A stretch of DNA of 64,000 nucleotides from Bacteroidales bacterium (GCA_022865305.1 JALHSP010000119.1:1-64000), one strand, 5' to 3'. Shown: positions 41,291 through 50,274, numbered from the stretch's first letter. Numbers and translations are program-made. Notes: generated by a model not told the origin, from the sequence alone.

Positions 41291-41870
41291 AAAGGCGTTA
41301 AGGCTTTAAGGTGTTAGGGCTTTAAGGCTTTATTGCTATTTTAGGAATAGCATCTAAAAAAATAAGAAATTAGTTTAACTTCTGGCTTTTATTATTTTTG
41401 CAAGCATGAATGAGATAATTTTACATTCATTTATAAGGATGTTAGCAATATCGTTATCAATATATCCTATTTCAGAACCGATTATTATAAGTGTGTGCAA
41501 TTCAGCACAAGACCCTTTTGCAATAAAGAAATGACGAACTGACTGTTTATCTGTGCCTAATTCGTCTCCCTCTGCAATATTAGCCGGAATGCTAATTGCG
41601 GCTCTTTGAATCTGATCTTTATACCCATAGTCTTTTGAGATGGTTTGTTTTTTAACAAGCTGATAAATTTTTACAGCTAATTCCTTGGCTTTCTGCCAAA
41701 CACGAAGTTTCCGGAAATCTCCCATAATGCAGCGATTAAGATTATTAATAAATAAATGATATAGCACTTAAGTAAAAGTAATATTTCTCAATTACAATCT
41801 CAAATATAATATCCACTTAAGCCATAATGCCCTAATGCCTTAGAGCCCTTACACCCTAAAGTCGTTGGCC
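41291..41870. repeat. inverted word arms around a four-helix-bundle gene (AAGGCTTTAAGG words)
   Basis: On the left, 41291-41337 consists of AAGGCGTTAAGGCTTTAAGG-type words. On the right, 41816-41870 contains CCCTAATGCCTTAGAGCCCT, which is the inverted form (AGGGCTCTAAGGC on the other strand matches AGGGCTTTAAGGC on the left). The words are close to those of the solo array at 35758-35932. The gene between the arms is 41375-41725. Confidence 0.72.
41375..41725 (-). CDS. four-helix-bundle protein (S23/IVS-type)
   Basis: A 116-residue protein counted from ATG 41725 (MGDFRKLRVWQKAKELAVKI); an upstream in-frame ATG at 41767 would add 14 residues that do not fit the family. DQIQRAAISIPANIAEGDEL near residue 50 is the classic A-x-S-I-x-x-N-I-A-E-G motif, and IAKGSCAELHTLIIIGSEIG the second conserved helix. 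It is the most typical member of the four intact copies here. The gene lies between two plus-strand genes and is transcribed against them. Confidence 0.88.
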   Translation of the reverse strand: MGDFRKLRVWQKAKELAVKIYQLVKKQTISKDYGYKDQIQRAAISIPANIAEGDELGTDKQSVRHFFIAKGSCAELHTLIIIGSEIGYIDNDIANILINECKIISFMLAKIIKARS

Positions 41871-42014
41871 TTTGCTCCGTTGAACCGTTACGCCATAATC
41901 TTTCAACACATTAAAAAAAGATTCATCATTCATCAAAATAATCAAGTCGTATTTGAACAATTTGACCTAATTTTACTTATTTCACACCCGGAACATTTAT
42001 CCGGACAGTACTGT

Positions 42015-43562
42015 ATGGATATACGTAAATTCAGGATAATCTCGTTGATAGCGGATATTGTAATTCTTGCAATATCATTCCTTATTATGGCCTGGATCAA
42101 GCCTGCAGGACTGAGAGCGTACGTCCCCTCTCACAGTATCTTTTTCGGAGTTCTTGCAGTATTGTGGCTTTTGGTTTCCCTGGTAAACGGAAAAATGCAC
42201 AGGGGGAAAATCATCAACTTCACTTCTCTCTTCAACAAAGTCATCAGCAGTAATATAATCTCAATCTCAATTACTGCCCTCCTGATGTATATTTTCAGGG
42301 ATTACGGCTTTTCCCGTACAGTAGTACTTGGTACTACCCTTGTCGCCACATTACTGGAACTGGTTATAGGATCTGTTTATATTGCTTATAAAAAAGCAAA
42401 CTTCCGGGATTACGAGGAGTACGACAAATATAAGAAGCCCAGAAAACCAAGCGAATATGAGCTTGTAAACAATCTTAACGGGAACGGGGAAAACCAGGAG
42501 ACAGTTAACGAAGTGAATCCGGGTATAATAAGTGCCATAGAAAAAGAGGCGGGACCGGAGATGGCCGGAGCTATTATTAAAATGACTGGGCCCAAGCTTT
42601 CTGAACGAACTGCCGTACTTTCCACAACTACAGTCTTTAATATCGTAAGCCTTCCCGAAGACACGTACACTTATATAATTAACCTTCGCAAAATCAACGA
42701 CATAAAACAGCTGGATAATTTTATTGATGCAGTAAATCATAAACTTGAACTAAAGGGATATTTTTTCTGTTGCGTGGAAACGAAAGATCAGCGTAAAAAG
42801 AGAATCCTTAAAAAATTTCCTCCTGTATTGAATTACATTTTTTATTCTTTCGATTTTATCGTAAAGCGGATCTTTCCCAAGCTTAAATTTACCCGTCCCC
42901 TCTACCTGATCCTTACACACGGGAATAATGCGGTCATCTCGCGTGCAGAAGCGCTGGGACGTCTTTGCAGAGGGGGATTCAGGATAAGGCAGGAGTCATT
43001 TATTGGTAATCATCTGTGCATTGAAGCAAAAAAGATCAGTGATCCTCTTCCAGGTAACGGATATTATTATGGGCCTATTATTGCCTTGCCGAGAATAGGG
43101 AAAAACGGAAATACCATAAAGGTATATAAGCTCCGAACTATGCATCCATACTCAGAATATATACAGGATTATATTTACACGGTACATGATCTCCAGGACG
43201 GGGGCAAATTCAAGGATGACTTTCGCATAACATCCTGGGGATCTGTTTGTAGAAAAATTTGGCTTGATGAGCTGCCCACATTCATCAATTTATTTGAAGG
43301 TAATATGAAGCTTGTCGGGGTAAGGCCGTTAAGTAAACATTATTTTGAACTTTATAATAAAGAGGTTCAGGATAGAAGAATTAACTATAAACCCGGGCTT
43401 GTCCCTCCATATTATGCTGATATGCCGGCGGATCTCGATAGTATTCAGGCGTCAGAAATGAAATATCTCGATTCGTACGATAATCATCCTTTGCTGACTG
43501 ATGTAAGGTATTTCTTTAAATCGTGGTGGAATATTTTATTTCACCATGCAAGAAGTAGATAA
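42015..43562 (+). CDS. undecaprenyl-phosphate sugar transferase (priming, WcaJ/EpsL type)
   Basis: A 515-residue protein from ATG 42015 (MDIRKFRIISLIADIVILAI), which begins four hydrophobic segments (about residues 9-125). The C-terminal part is the bacterial sugar transferase domain: VYKLRTMHPYSEYIQDYIYT, then RKIWLDELPTFINLFEGNMK and LVGVRPLSKHYFELY, with the D-E-L-P and G-V-R-P motifs. It puts the first sugar phosphate on undecaprenyl phosphate and so starts the repeat unit. A hydrophilic middle region (about residues 135-240) is longer than usual. An upstream start at 41865 would add 50 poorly conserved residues, so I chose 42015. The gene is separate from the minus-strand operon. Confidence 0.82.
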   Translation: MDIRKFRIISLIADIVILAISFLIMAWIKPAGLRAYVPSHSIFFGVLAVLWLLVSLVNGKMHRGKIINFTSLFNKVISSNIISISITALLMYIFRDYGFSRTVVLGTTLVATLLELVIGSVYIAYKKANFRDYEEYDKYKKPRKPSEYELVNNLNGNGENQETVNEVNPGIISAIEKEAGPEMAGAIIKMTGPKLSERTAVLSTTTVFNIVSLPEDTYTYIINLRKINDIKQLDNFIDAVNHKLELKGYFFCCVETKDQRKKRILKKFPPVLNYIFYSFDFIVKRIFPKLKFTRPLYLILTHGNNAVISRAEALGRLCRGGFRIRQESFIGNHLCIEAKKISDPLPGNGYYYGPIIALPRIGKNGNTIKVYKLRTMHPYSEYIQDYIYTVHDLQDGGKFKDDFRITSWGSVCRKIWLDELPTFINLFEGNMKLVGVRPLSKHYFELYNKEVQDRRINYKPGLVPPYYADMPADLDSIQASEMKYLDSYDNHPLLTDVRYFFKSWWNILFHHARSR

Positions 43563-43720
43563 AAACTCAATCAATGTCATGATGTTTCTTATAATGGCAA
43601 CTCCCGAAATTGAGAAAATCATAAATCAGTAAAAAGTTAAAACGCTGGTATGGAAGTTATCAGGCGTAAGTGGCGAATAGATCCCCTGAATCATACTGTT
43701 AATTAATCTGTTACTTTTTA

Positions 43721-44299
43721 TTATTTCTTCCGTAAAAAAGTGACAGGTATTGTTAATACTATATTTTGTTCAAGCTTTTCAATACGCACAATCACTCTGT
43801 TTTTCCCTCCTATTTTAATGAGCTCCCCCGTAAGTCCGATGAGAGATCCGTTGATAACTTCGACATTATCCCCCGGGGCAAATTTTTCAGAGGAGATCTC
43901 AATATCCGCATCACTATTGACTATTAATCGCAGATTATCTATCTGATTCTGCGGTATCGAAGCAGGTTTTCCCTCAAAAGCGACAAACCTTACAACACCC
44001 TGGGTGGTATATACTTTAGGGAAATCAACAGGAACAACTTTTACAAAGACATAGGATGACAGTAATGGTTTTTCGACAAGTTTTTTCCTGTCACTCCATC
44101 TTCGGTAAGTTTTATGAAGAGGAAGAAAGGTTTCAATGCCTGAGTCTAGCAGACGTTCATTAACCTGTTTTTCAGCTCTCGGATGTGTATAAATGGCGTA
44201 CCATTTGGGGGGAGTATGCTTTCTTAGTATTATTCTGGCTTTCTCCTCTTCCGAATTGATTATGATTGTCATTGACATTGATTCTAAAAATGGATCCAA
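43721..44299 (-). CDS. NusG/RfaH-like antiterminator (UpxY type)
   Basis: A 192-residue NusG-family protein. PPKWYAIYTHPRAEKQVNER near residue 30 is the NGN domain start, and LPLHKTYRRWSDRKKLVEKP then LLSSYVFVKV its second half. The C-terminal KFAPGDNVEVINGSLIGLTG is the KOW domain. In Bacteroidota such UpxY-like factors let RNA polymerase read through long polysaccharide operons. The gene is on the same strand as the large locus, but plus-strand genes lie between, so it must act in trans. The start could also be an internal Met (residue 8 or 10). Confidence 0.82.
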   Translation of the reverse strand: MDPFLESMSMTIIINSEEEKARIILRKHTPPKWYAIYTHPRAEKQVNERLLDSGIETFLPLHKTYRRWSDRKKLVEKPLLSSYVFVKVVPVDFPKVYTTQGVVRFVAFEGKPASIPQNQIDNLRLIVNSDADIEISSEKFAPGDNVEVINGSLIGLTGELIKIGGKNRVIVRIEKLEQNIVLTIPVTFLRKK

Positions 44300-44552
44300 A
44301 GATAATAAAAAGCTATTGGATTTTCTGGCTCCCTCCGGTCGCCTGTCTTGAGGTCCTTACTTTTTGCTCTGAGTAACTACTTCTGTATTCTTTATGCCTT
44401 TCAGACTGTCTTGTTCCGCGATGCGGAACTGTCCTGCTCTCCCGGGTTAATTGCTTTAAGTCCAAAGATGGAGTAAAGCGACAGACAGCGCCCCGATGGG
44501 GGCAAGACTGCAGTATTACCTAAAAACGTTTATTTCATTAAAAACCTGCAGG
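44300..44552. other. intergenic region with word repeats and small hairpins
   Basis: This gap holds no gene. It contains CCCTCCGGTCGCCTGTCTTG at 44330-44350, a word type shared with 56336-56400, then the hairpin GTTCCGC-GAT-GCGGAAC at 44413-44429. GCCCCGATGGGGGC lies near 44490-44503. A perfect palindrome AAAACCTGCAGGTTTT at 44541-44556 followed by T residues may be a terminator-like structure at the left edge of the dksA-like promoter. Confidence 0.5.
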
Positions 44553-44583
44553 TTTTTTTATTAAGTAAAAAACTCTACCTTTG
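44553..44583 (+). promoter_or_regulatory. promoter of the DksA-like gene
   Basis: TACCTTTG at 44576-44583 fits TAnnTTTG, and TTTT at 44553-44556 is one base from TTTG at exactly 19 bases spacing. The predicted start of transcription is near 44590, shortly before ATG 44607. The -33 box overlaps the palindrome at 44541-44556, which may make it sensitive to that structure. Confidence 0.5.
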
Positions 44584-44606
44584 CCGGAAATTATAAATCT
44601 TATACC

Positions 44607-44984
44607 ATGGCTGAAAAGACAAGATATTCGGATGATGAGCTTGATGAATTCAGGCAGATCATCCTTGCGAAGCTGGATAAAGCCAAGAAAGATTATGAAA
44701 TACTTAAATCCAGTATAACTCACGAAGAGAGTAATGATACTATGGATACTTCCCCTACTTTTAAAGTTCTGGAAGAAGGTGCAACAACCCTGTCAAAAGA
44801 GGAAGCTGGCAGACTGGCACAGCGTCAGTTGAAATTCATACAACACCTGCAGGCTGCACTGGTACGTATTGAAAACAAAACCTACGGCATTTGCCGGGAA
44901 ACAGGAAAGCTTATTTCAAAGGAGAGACTCAGAGCTGTCCCTCATGCTACACTATGTATTGATGCCAAGATGAAGCAGAAATAA
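44607..44984 (+). CDS. DksA/TraR-family C4-type zinc finger-like protein
   Basis: A 125-residue protein. Residues about 5-80 are a long coiled coil (DELDEFRQIILAKLDKAKKD, then RLAQRQLKFIQHLQAALVRI), as in DksA. The C-terminal TYGICRETGKLISKERLRAV resembles the zinc finger, but only two of the four usual cysteines are visible (GICRETG and TLCIDAK). Many Bacteroidota homologues show the same loss. The protein probably binds the secondary channel of RNA polymerase and adjusts transcription during stress. It has its own promoter and a strong terminator just after it. Confidence 0.8.
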   Translation: MAEKTRYSDDELDEFRQIILAKLDKAKKDYEILKSSITHEESNDTMDTSPTFKVLEEGATTLSKEEAGRLAQRQLKFIQHLQAALVRIENKTYGICRETGKLISKERLRAVPHATLCIDAKMKQK

Positions 44985-45043
44985 CGGCGCAAAGGCATAA
45001 GGGCTTAACGGCACAAAGGCTAAGAAAATATTCTAATATAAAT

Positions 45044-45069
45044 CGCCTCAGAAATGGGGCGTTTTTTTT
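45044..45069 (+). terminator. intrinsic terminator after the DksA-like gene
   Basis: CGCCTC-AGAAAT-GGGGCG followed by eight T residues. The stem has six pairs, including one G-T. It lies about 60 bases past the stop codon, after the words GGCGCAAAGGCATAAGGGC at 44986-45004. Confidence 0.75.
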
Positions 45070-45083
45070 GCCATAATTTTATT

Positions 45084-45178
45084 GTTCATTTCTTTTGCTT
45101 GCCCAAAAGAAATGAACCAAAGAAAAGGGCAGCCTCAAATCTTTTTTGGTTCATTTTTTGGGCGAGCAAAAAATGAAC
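45084..45178. repeat. paired perfect palindromes (GTTCATTTCTTTTG and GTTCATTTTTTG)
   Basis: Two hairpins stand side by side. The first has 14-base perfect arms (45084-45097 and 45104-45117) around CTTGCC. The second has 12-base perfect arms (45149-45160 and 45167-45178) around GGCGAG. They share the arm GTTCATTT and loops that are roughly inverted. A 31-base core separates them. This resembles a dispersed palindromic repeat element that I have met in Bacteroidota intergenic regions. It separates the dksA-like gene from the uxs gene and is not a gene. Confidence 0.8.
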
Positions 45179-45187
45179 TTAGATCTT

Positions 45188-46126
45188 TTAAGCTTTAAGT
45201 TGTTCTTTAAAATATTCAATTGTCTTTCCTAGTCCGTCCTCAAGCCTTACAACTGGTTTCCATTTTAACTCTTTCACCGCAAGTGAAATATCCGGTTTCC
45301 GTTGTTTCGGATCATCCTCCGGAAGAGGCAGATATACAATTTTTGATTTTGATCCTGTCATCCCGATGATTGTCTGTGCCAGCTCACCGACTGAAATTTC
45401 AGCAGGATTACCAAGGTTAACAGGTCCTGTGAAGCTGTCAGGAGTACCCATCAGCTTAATCAAACCGTCTGTCAGATCGTCAATATACTGAAAACTGCGT
45501 GTATGAGATCCATTACCGAAAATTGTCAGATCATCTCCCTTAAGCGCCTGGACAATAAAATTCGAAACCACCCTGCCGTCATTGGGGTGCATTCTCGGAC
45601 CATATGTATTAAAGATCCTTGCAATCTTGATCCTTACTTTATTCTGGATATGGTAATTCATGAAAAGTGTTTCTGCACATCTCTTTCCTTCATCATAGCA
45701 TGCTCTCGGTCCGAGAGTGTTAACATTGCCCCAGTAACTTTCAGGCTGAGGATGTACCGACGGATCTCCATAGATCTCGCTTGTCGATGCCAGAAGTACT
45801 TTCGATCTGGTTCTCTTAGCCAGGCCGAGAGTATTAATGGATCCCATCACCGAGGTCTTAATTGTTTTGATCCCATTGTACTGGTAGTGTACCGGGGATG
45901 CAGGACATGCGAGGTTATAGATCTCATCCGTTTCTATAAATATAGGCATTGTGATATCATGCCTGATAATTTCAAAATAGTGGTTATCAAGCAGATGAAT
46001 AATATTCATCTTTGAACCTGTAAAATAGTTATCAAGACAGATCACCTCATTTCCCAGATCAAGGAGCCGCTCGCAAAGATGTGATCCGATAAATCCGGCT
46101 CCGCCGGTAACGAGAATGCGTTTCAT
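45188..46126 (-). CDS. UDP-glucuronate decarboxylase (UDP-xylose synthase)
   Basis: A 312-residue extended [23 protein letters not shown] is the NAD site, [20 protein letters not shown] is the distinctive UXS-like segment, and [20 protein letters not shown] with [11 protein letters not shown] near residue 142 forms the catalytic T/S-E and Y-x-x-x-K set. [20 protein letters not shown] and [17 protein letters not shown] complete the substrate site. It converts UDP-glucuronate to UDP-xylose. It is not inside the large polysaccharide operon, but the product could feed it. A TACATTTG box lies 21 bases upstream of the start. Confidence 0.9.
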   Translation of the reverse strand: MKRILVTGGAGFIGSHLCERLLDLGNEVICLDNYFTGSKMNIIHLLDNHYFEIIRHDITMPIFIETDEIYNLACPASPVHYQYNGIKTIKTSVMGSINTLGLAKRTRSKVLLASTSEIYGDPSVHPQPESYWGNVNTLGPRACYDEGKRCAETLFMNYHIQNKVRIKIARIFNTYGPRMHPNDGRVVSNFIVQALKGDDLTIFGNGSHTRSFQYIDDLTDGLIKLMGTPDSFTGPVNLGNPAEISVGELAQTIIGMTGSKSKIVYLPLPEDDPKQRKPDISLAVKELKWKPVVRLEDGLGKTIEYFKEQLKA

Positions 46127-46146
46127 AATTGTTGTATAGTTTATTA

Positions 46147-46154
46147 CAAATGTA
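46147..46154 (-). promoter_or_regulatory. candidate -7 box of the UDP-glucuronate decarboxylase gene
   Basis: On the minus strand TACATTTG fits TAnnTTTG, 21 bases before the ATG at 46126. No -33 box was seen at 19 bases spacing. Confidence 0.35.
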
Positions 46155-46185
46155 AAGAAAAGAGTTGTTACTATATAACGAAACA

Positions 46186-46219
46186 GATTGCTTCGTCGAC
46201 AAAGAAGGACGAAGCAATC
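46186..46219. repeat. perfect 12-base hairpin (GATTGCTTCGTC)
   Basis: GATTGCTTCGTC and GACGAAGCAATC, separated by 10 bases, form a perfect stem. It lies between the 3' end of the GIY-YIG gene and the start of the decarboxylase, so it may terminate the first. The word GATTGCTTCGTC resembles a dispersed repeat often seen in Bacteroidota genomes. Confidence 0.75.
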
Positions 46220-46222
46220 CGA

Positions 46223-46531
46223 TCATGTATTTAGGGTTGAACTTAAATCCATCCAATCTGGATTCATCTTGCATATGAGGTCTATTTTTTTCTTCCTGCT
46301 CCCCCCTTTAATCTGTTTCTCTCTCTTTATTGCTTCACTGATAGCTTCAAAACCCTCATAATAAACCAGTTTACTTATATTGTATCGTGCAGAGAAACTT
46401 CCAGAATGCATTTTAAGCTTATGTTGGATTACCCTTTCCTTAAGATTACTTGTTACACCAGTATAAAGTACTGAATTATTATGATTTGTCAATATATAGA
46501 CAGATCCCTTCATTTTTGATTTGTAAGTCAT
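46223..46531 (-). CDS. GIY-YIG endonuclease domain protein (longer copy)
   Basis: A 102-residue protein with one GIY-YIG domain. GSVYILTNHNNSVLYTGVTS has the paired motifs, then KERVIQHKLKMHSGSFSARY contains the conserved R and H, and LVYYEGFEAISEAIKREKQI carries the glutamate region. A second Met (residue 7) may be the real start. The family is the small-protein type with unknown biological function. The gene is not in a clear arm-gene-arm unit, although CCCCCTCACCCAGTCACC words lie directly upstream. Confidence 0.8.
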   Translation of the reverse strand: MTYKSKMKGSVYILTNHNNSVLYTGVTSNLKERVIQHKLKMHSGSFSARYNISKLVYYEGFEAISEAIKREKQIKGGSRKKKIDLICKMNPDWMDLSSTLNT

Positions 46532-46539
46532 AATGTGTT

Positions 46540-46588
46540 CTCCCCCTCACCCAGTCACCCTGTCTCCCCCTCGCCTTCCAGCCCCCTC
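46540..46588 (+). repeat. intergenic word repeats (CTCCCCCTCACCCAG)
   Basis: TCTCCCCCTCACCCAGTCAC-type words fill the gap between the GIY-YIG gene and ileS. The same words reappear at 50117-50215 on the other side of ileS. A one-sided occurrence here leaves the meaning open. Confidence 0.55.
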
Positions 46589-46590
46589 AA

Positions 46591-49500
46591 TTAATTATTT
46601 CGGGAAACGACAATCTTAACAATAACATCATCAATTTCAACTTCCCGGATATTATTACCAGAAAAAGAATTGACCAGGTTAACTGTCGTTGCCAGTGTCT
46701 GAGATCCAATATAAGAAGCATGCCGTTTCACAGCTTCACGGACAAAATCATGATCTTCGATATTAACCGTTATCTTATCTGTGACATCATACCCGTTTTC
46801 CTTCCTTATATTCTGTATCCTGTTTACAAACTCCCTGGCAATACCTTCATAACGAAGCTCTTCAGTTACTGTAATATCCAGTGCCACGGTAAGCTTTCCA
46901 TCATTCGCTACCTGCCATCCCGGTATGTCTTCGGAGATGATTTCAACATCTTCAAGCGTAAGAGCTACCCGCTGACCATTTATATCAATCTGATGCGTCC
47001 CGCTATTTTCAAAAGCAGTAATTTCATCCTGTCCAAGTGACATAACAGCATTGCTTATCTCTTTCATAAGTTTACCATAACGGGGCCCGAGAGTTTTGAA
47101 GTTGGGCTTTATTTTTTTGACGAGAACTGCTGATGTGTCATCAATATATTCAACCTCTTTTACATTAACTTCAGCAAGCACAAGGTCTTTAACCGCCTCA
47201 AACTTTGCTTTAAATGACTTATCAGGGACCGGTATCATTATTTTTGCCAGGGGCTGACGCACCCTTATGCTCACTTTTCTTCTCAGACCAAGGATCATTG
47301 AAGAAATTTTCTGTGCAATATCCATCCTATCCTCGAGATTTTTATCTATCAGGCTCTCATCATGCTCAGGGAAGATGGCCAAATGAACTGATTCCTCGTT
47401 ATGTCTCCCGGTGGTGTTATTAAGGTCACGGAAGAGCTGATCCATATAAAAAGGAGCAAGAGGTGCTGCAAGCCTGCTGACTGTTTCGAGACAGGCGAAG
47501 AGTGTCTGGTAAGCAGCAATTTTGTCATTATCATAATCCCCTCCCCAGTAGCGTTTCCTGTTCAGCCGGACGTACCAGTTGCTCAGGTTCTCCGTGACAA
47601 AATCCTGGATAGCACGACCTGCGCGTGTAAGATCGTAATCCTCATAACATTTCCTAACCTCCCTGACCAGGGAGTTAAGGAGCGATATTATCCAGCGATC
47701 AATTTCCGGTCTCATATTTACCAGAATATCTCTTTCAGTAAACCTGAAGTTATCAACGTTGGCATAGAGGGCGAAAAAGGAATATGTATTGTAAAGTGTC
47801 CCGAAGAATTTCCGTCTTACCTCATCGATACCTGCCATATCGAACTTAAGATTATCCCAGGGCTGAGCGTTTGTGAGCATGTACCAGCGCAGCGGATCTG
47901 AGCCGTATTCCTCAATTGTGGTGAAAGGATCAACTGCATTCCCGAGACGTTTCGACATCTTATTGCCGTTCTTATCAAGAACCAGTCCGTTCGAGATGAT
48001 ATTTTTAAAGGCAACTGAATCGGAGATCATTGTAGCAATTGCATGCAAAGTAAAAAACCATCCTCTCGTCTGGTCAACACCCTCGGCAATATAGTCTGCC
48101 GGGAACATATCATGAAAATTCTCCTTATTTTCAAAAGGATAATGAGCCTGGGCGTAAGGCATGGCACCGGAATCAAACCAGACATCTATCAGGTCGGGCT
48201 CGCGGAACATTTTTTTGCCTTTCGGGCTTACAAGAACTATTTCATCGACATATGGTCTGTGCAGGTCAAACTTCTCATAGTTTTCCTGTGAATTATCACC
48301 GGGAACAAAATTTTCGAGAGGATTCTTTTTCATGAATCCTGCTTTTACTGATTTTTCAATTTCAGTTTTCAGTTCATGAGCTGAGCCTATGCACATTTCT
48401 TCCTTACGGTCTTCTGTAACCCATATTGGCAAGGGGGTTCCCCAGAAACGTGTGCGGGAGAGATTCCAGTCTACCAGATTTTCAAGCCATTTACCGAACC
48501 TTCCGGTACCTGTTGACTGAGGCTTCCAGTTAATAGTATTATTCAGTTCAATCATACGTTCGCGGAAAGCGGTTGTACGGATGAACCATGCATCAAGCGG
48601 GTAATACAAAACAGGTTTGTCGGTTCTCCAGCAATGGGGATAGCTGTGAATCTGCTTCTCAATCCTGAAAACCTTTCCCTGCTGCTTCAGCATTACTACA
48701 ATGTCGACATCGATTGTTTCGCTTCCTTCAGGAATTGATGCATCATATTCATTTTTGACCGGCCGGGCTTCAAAGTCTTTATATGTACTGATGTTAACTC
48801 TGTCTTTTACAAATCTGTCATCAAGGTCAGCTATCGGAACCATGTACCCTTTTTTATCAACCATTGGGCCGAAAGAACCGTCTTTTCTTTTAACGATCAT
48901 GGGAGGTATCCCGAATTCTTTACTGATGCGATAGTCGTCAGCGCCAAAAGTAGGAGCAATATGAACGATGCCTGTACCATCTTCAGTGGTAACAAATTCG
49001 CCGGTAACAACTTTAAATGCTCCCGGATCAGGCTTAACCCAGTCAATAAGTTGCTCATAGTTAATACCATGAAGCTTTCTGCCCGGAAATTCTTCCAGGA
49101 TTTTATAAGGTAGCTTTTTGTTACCTGTTTTATAATCCGAAAGCTCTCCTGCAGAGTCCGAGTCGGGAAACATTGCTTTGAGAAGATCTTTAGCAATGAT
49201 AACAGTGACCGGATTGCCGGAATATGGATTGAAGCTCCTTACCTTTATATATATGATATCTTCACCCACAGCCAGAGCTGTGTTCGATGGCAGGGTCCAG
49301 GGAGTGGTTGTCCATGCCATCATGTGAACAGTGTCGGTATCAATATTTTTAAACAGAAACTCAGATTTTTTGTCACGGATAAGCTTAAAGAGAGCGATAC
49401 AGGTTGTATCTTTTACATCCCGGTAACATCCGGGAAGGTTTAATTCGTGGGAGCTTAATCCTGTACCTGCCGCTGGTGAGTATGGCTGTATAGTGTAACC

Positions 49501-50031
49501 CTTGTACAAATATCCTTTTGAATAAAGCTGCTTCAGCAACCACCAGAGAGTCTCTATATACCGACTGTCATAAGTTACATAAGGGTGATCCATGTTAATC
49601 CAGTAGCCCATTTTACGTGTAAGGTCTTCCCAGAGATCGGTATACCTCATCACATCTGTACGACAGGCTTTGTTGAAATCCTCAATCGATATTTTTTCTG
49701 TTCCGATATCCTCTTTCGTTATACCCAGTGCCTGTTCCACTCCAAGCTCGATCGGCAGCCCATGTGTATCCCATCCTGCTTTGCGTTTTACTTCAAATCC
49801 GCATTGTGTCTTGAAACGGCAGATTGCATCCTTGATTGTGCGGGCCATCACGTGATGAATGCCGGGTATTCCGTTTGCAGAAGGAGGACCTTCAAAAAAT
49901 ACAAATTCACCTTTATCATTCAGCTCCCGGACACTTTTATGGAAAGTATCATTCTCATCCCAAATCTTCAGAATGTCTTTGTTTATCTGCGAAAGATCAA
50001 GAGTTTTATATTCAGGAAACCGTTTCCCCAT
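46591..50031 (-). CDS. ileS: isoleucyl-tRNA synthetase
   Basis: A 1146-residue class I synthetase. The HIGH-like motif appears as GIPGIHHVMARTIKD near residue 56 and the KMSKS motif as NGNKMSKRLGNAVDP near residue 692. DTHGLPIELGVEQALGI and SRTRFWGTPLPIWV follow the IleRS pattern, with an editing domain between. The variant HIGH region and the overall length fit the eukaryote-like IleRS found in Bacteroidota, a form often less sensitive to mupirocin. A possible TATATTTG box lies at 50081-50074. The gene is isolated from its neighbours. Confidence 0.96.
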   Translation of the reverse strand: MGKRFPEYKTLDLSQINKDILKIWDENDTFHKSVRELNDKGEFVFFEGPPSANGIPGIHHVMARTIKDAICRFKTQCGFEVKRKAGWDTHGLPIELGVEQALGITKEDIGTEKISIEDFNKACRTDVMRYTDLWEDLTRKMGYWINMDHPYVTYDSRYIETLWWLLKQLYSKGYLYKGYTIQPYSPAAGTGLSSHELNLPGCYRDVKDTTCIALFKLIRDKKSEFLFKNIDTDTVHMMAWTTTPWTLPSNTALAVGEDIIYIKVRSFNPYSGNPVTVIIAKDLLKAMFPDSDSAGELSDYKTGNKKLPYKILEEFPGRKLHGINYEQLIDWVKPDPGAFKVVTGEFVTTEDGTGIVHIAPTFGADDYRISKEFGIPPMIVKRKDGSFGPMVDKKGYMVPIADLDDRFVKDRVNISTYKDFEARPVKNEYDASIPEGSETIDVDIVVMLKQQGKVFRIEKQIHSYPHCWRTDKPVLYYPLDAWFIRTTAFRERMIELNNTINWKPQSTGTGRFGKWLENLVDWNLSRTRFWGTPLPIWVTEDRKEEMCIGSAHELKTEIEKSVKAGFMKKNPLENFVPGDNSQENYEKFDLHRPYVDEIVLVSPKGKKMFREPDLIDVWFDSGAMPYAQAHYPFENKENFHDMFPADYIAEGVDQTRGWFFTLHAIATMISDSVAFKNIISNGLVLDKNGNKMSKRLGNAVDPFTTIEEYGSDPLRWYMLTNAQPWDNLKFDMAGIDEVRRKFFGTLYNTYSFFALYANVDNFRFTERDILVNMRPEIDRWIISLLNSLVREVRKCYEDYDLTRAGRAIQDFVTENLSNWYVRLNRKRYWGGDYDNDKIAAYQTLFACLETVSRLAAPLAPFYMDQLFRDLNNTTGRHNEESVHLAIFPEHDESLIDKNLEDRMDIAQKISSMILGLRRKVSIRVRQPLAKIMIPVPDKSFKAKFEAVKDLVLAEVNVKEVEYIDDTSAVLVKKIKPNFKTLGPRYGKLMKEISNAVMSLGQDEITAFENSGTHQIDINGQRVALTLEDVEIISEDIPGWQVANDGKLTVALDITVTEELRYEGIAREFVNRIQNIRKENGYDVTDKITVNIEDHDFVREAVKRHASYIGSQTLATTVNLVNSFSGNNIREVEIDDVIVKIVVSRNN

Positions 50032-50116
50032 AGGATCAGCAAGGAATTGAAAGTGGAAATATTAAAAACGGGGCAAATATACTAAAAAGAGGAATAGGAT
50101 GTATAATTAATAGATA

Positions 50117-50215
50117 GGGTGACTGGGTGAGAGGGAGAGGGTCAGGGTATCACTCCTTGATCTCTCAATTTTCCCTCCTCTCCCAATCTCCCAGTCTCCC
50201 CCTCACCCCTTCTCC
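50117..50215 (+). repeat. solo inverted word-repeat pair (GGGTGACTGGGTGAG / CTCCCAGTCTCCCCC)
   Basis: Left words GGGTGACTGGGTGAGAGGGA at 50117-50136 face right words CTCCCAATCTCCCAGTCTCC at 50180-50199, in inverted orientation, with about 30 bases between that hold no gene. It occupies the gap between ileS and cobB. It is the same type of structure as the arms around small genes. Confidence 0.65.
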
Positions 50216-50274
50216 CCATCCTTTCCTTTATGTTGCTTTTATTTATTATTTTTACGGACAGTACCAATAATATT

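Noticed and set aside
31215..41725. Diversity-generating retroelement accessory proteins (Avd are also four-helix bundles)
   Set aside because: No reverse transcriptase, template repeat or variable repeat was found near any of these genes.
31140..41870. Intervening sequences within 23S rRNA genes
   Set aside because: The flanking DNA is protein-coding and no rRNA sequence was recognised, so only the comparison of architecture is kept.
45503..46015. 170-aa frame opposite the UDP-glucuronate decarboxylase
   Set aside because: It is the antisense shadow of a well-conserved gene and has no recognisable domain.
47401..47901. 166-aa frame opposite ileS
   Set aside because: It runs antisense to a strongly conserved synthetase and shows no signature of its own.
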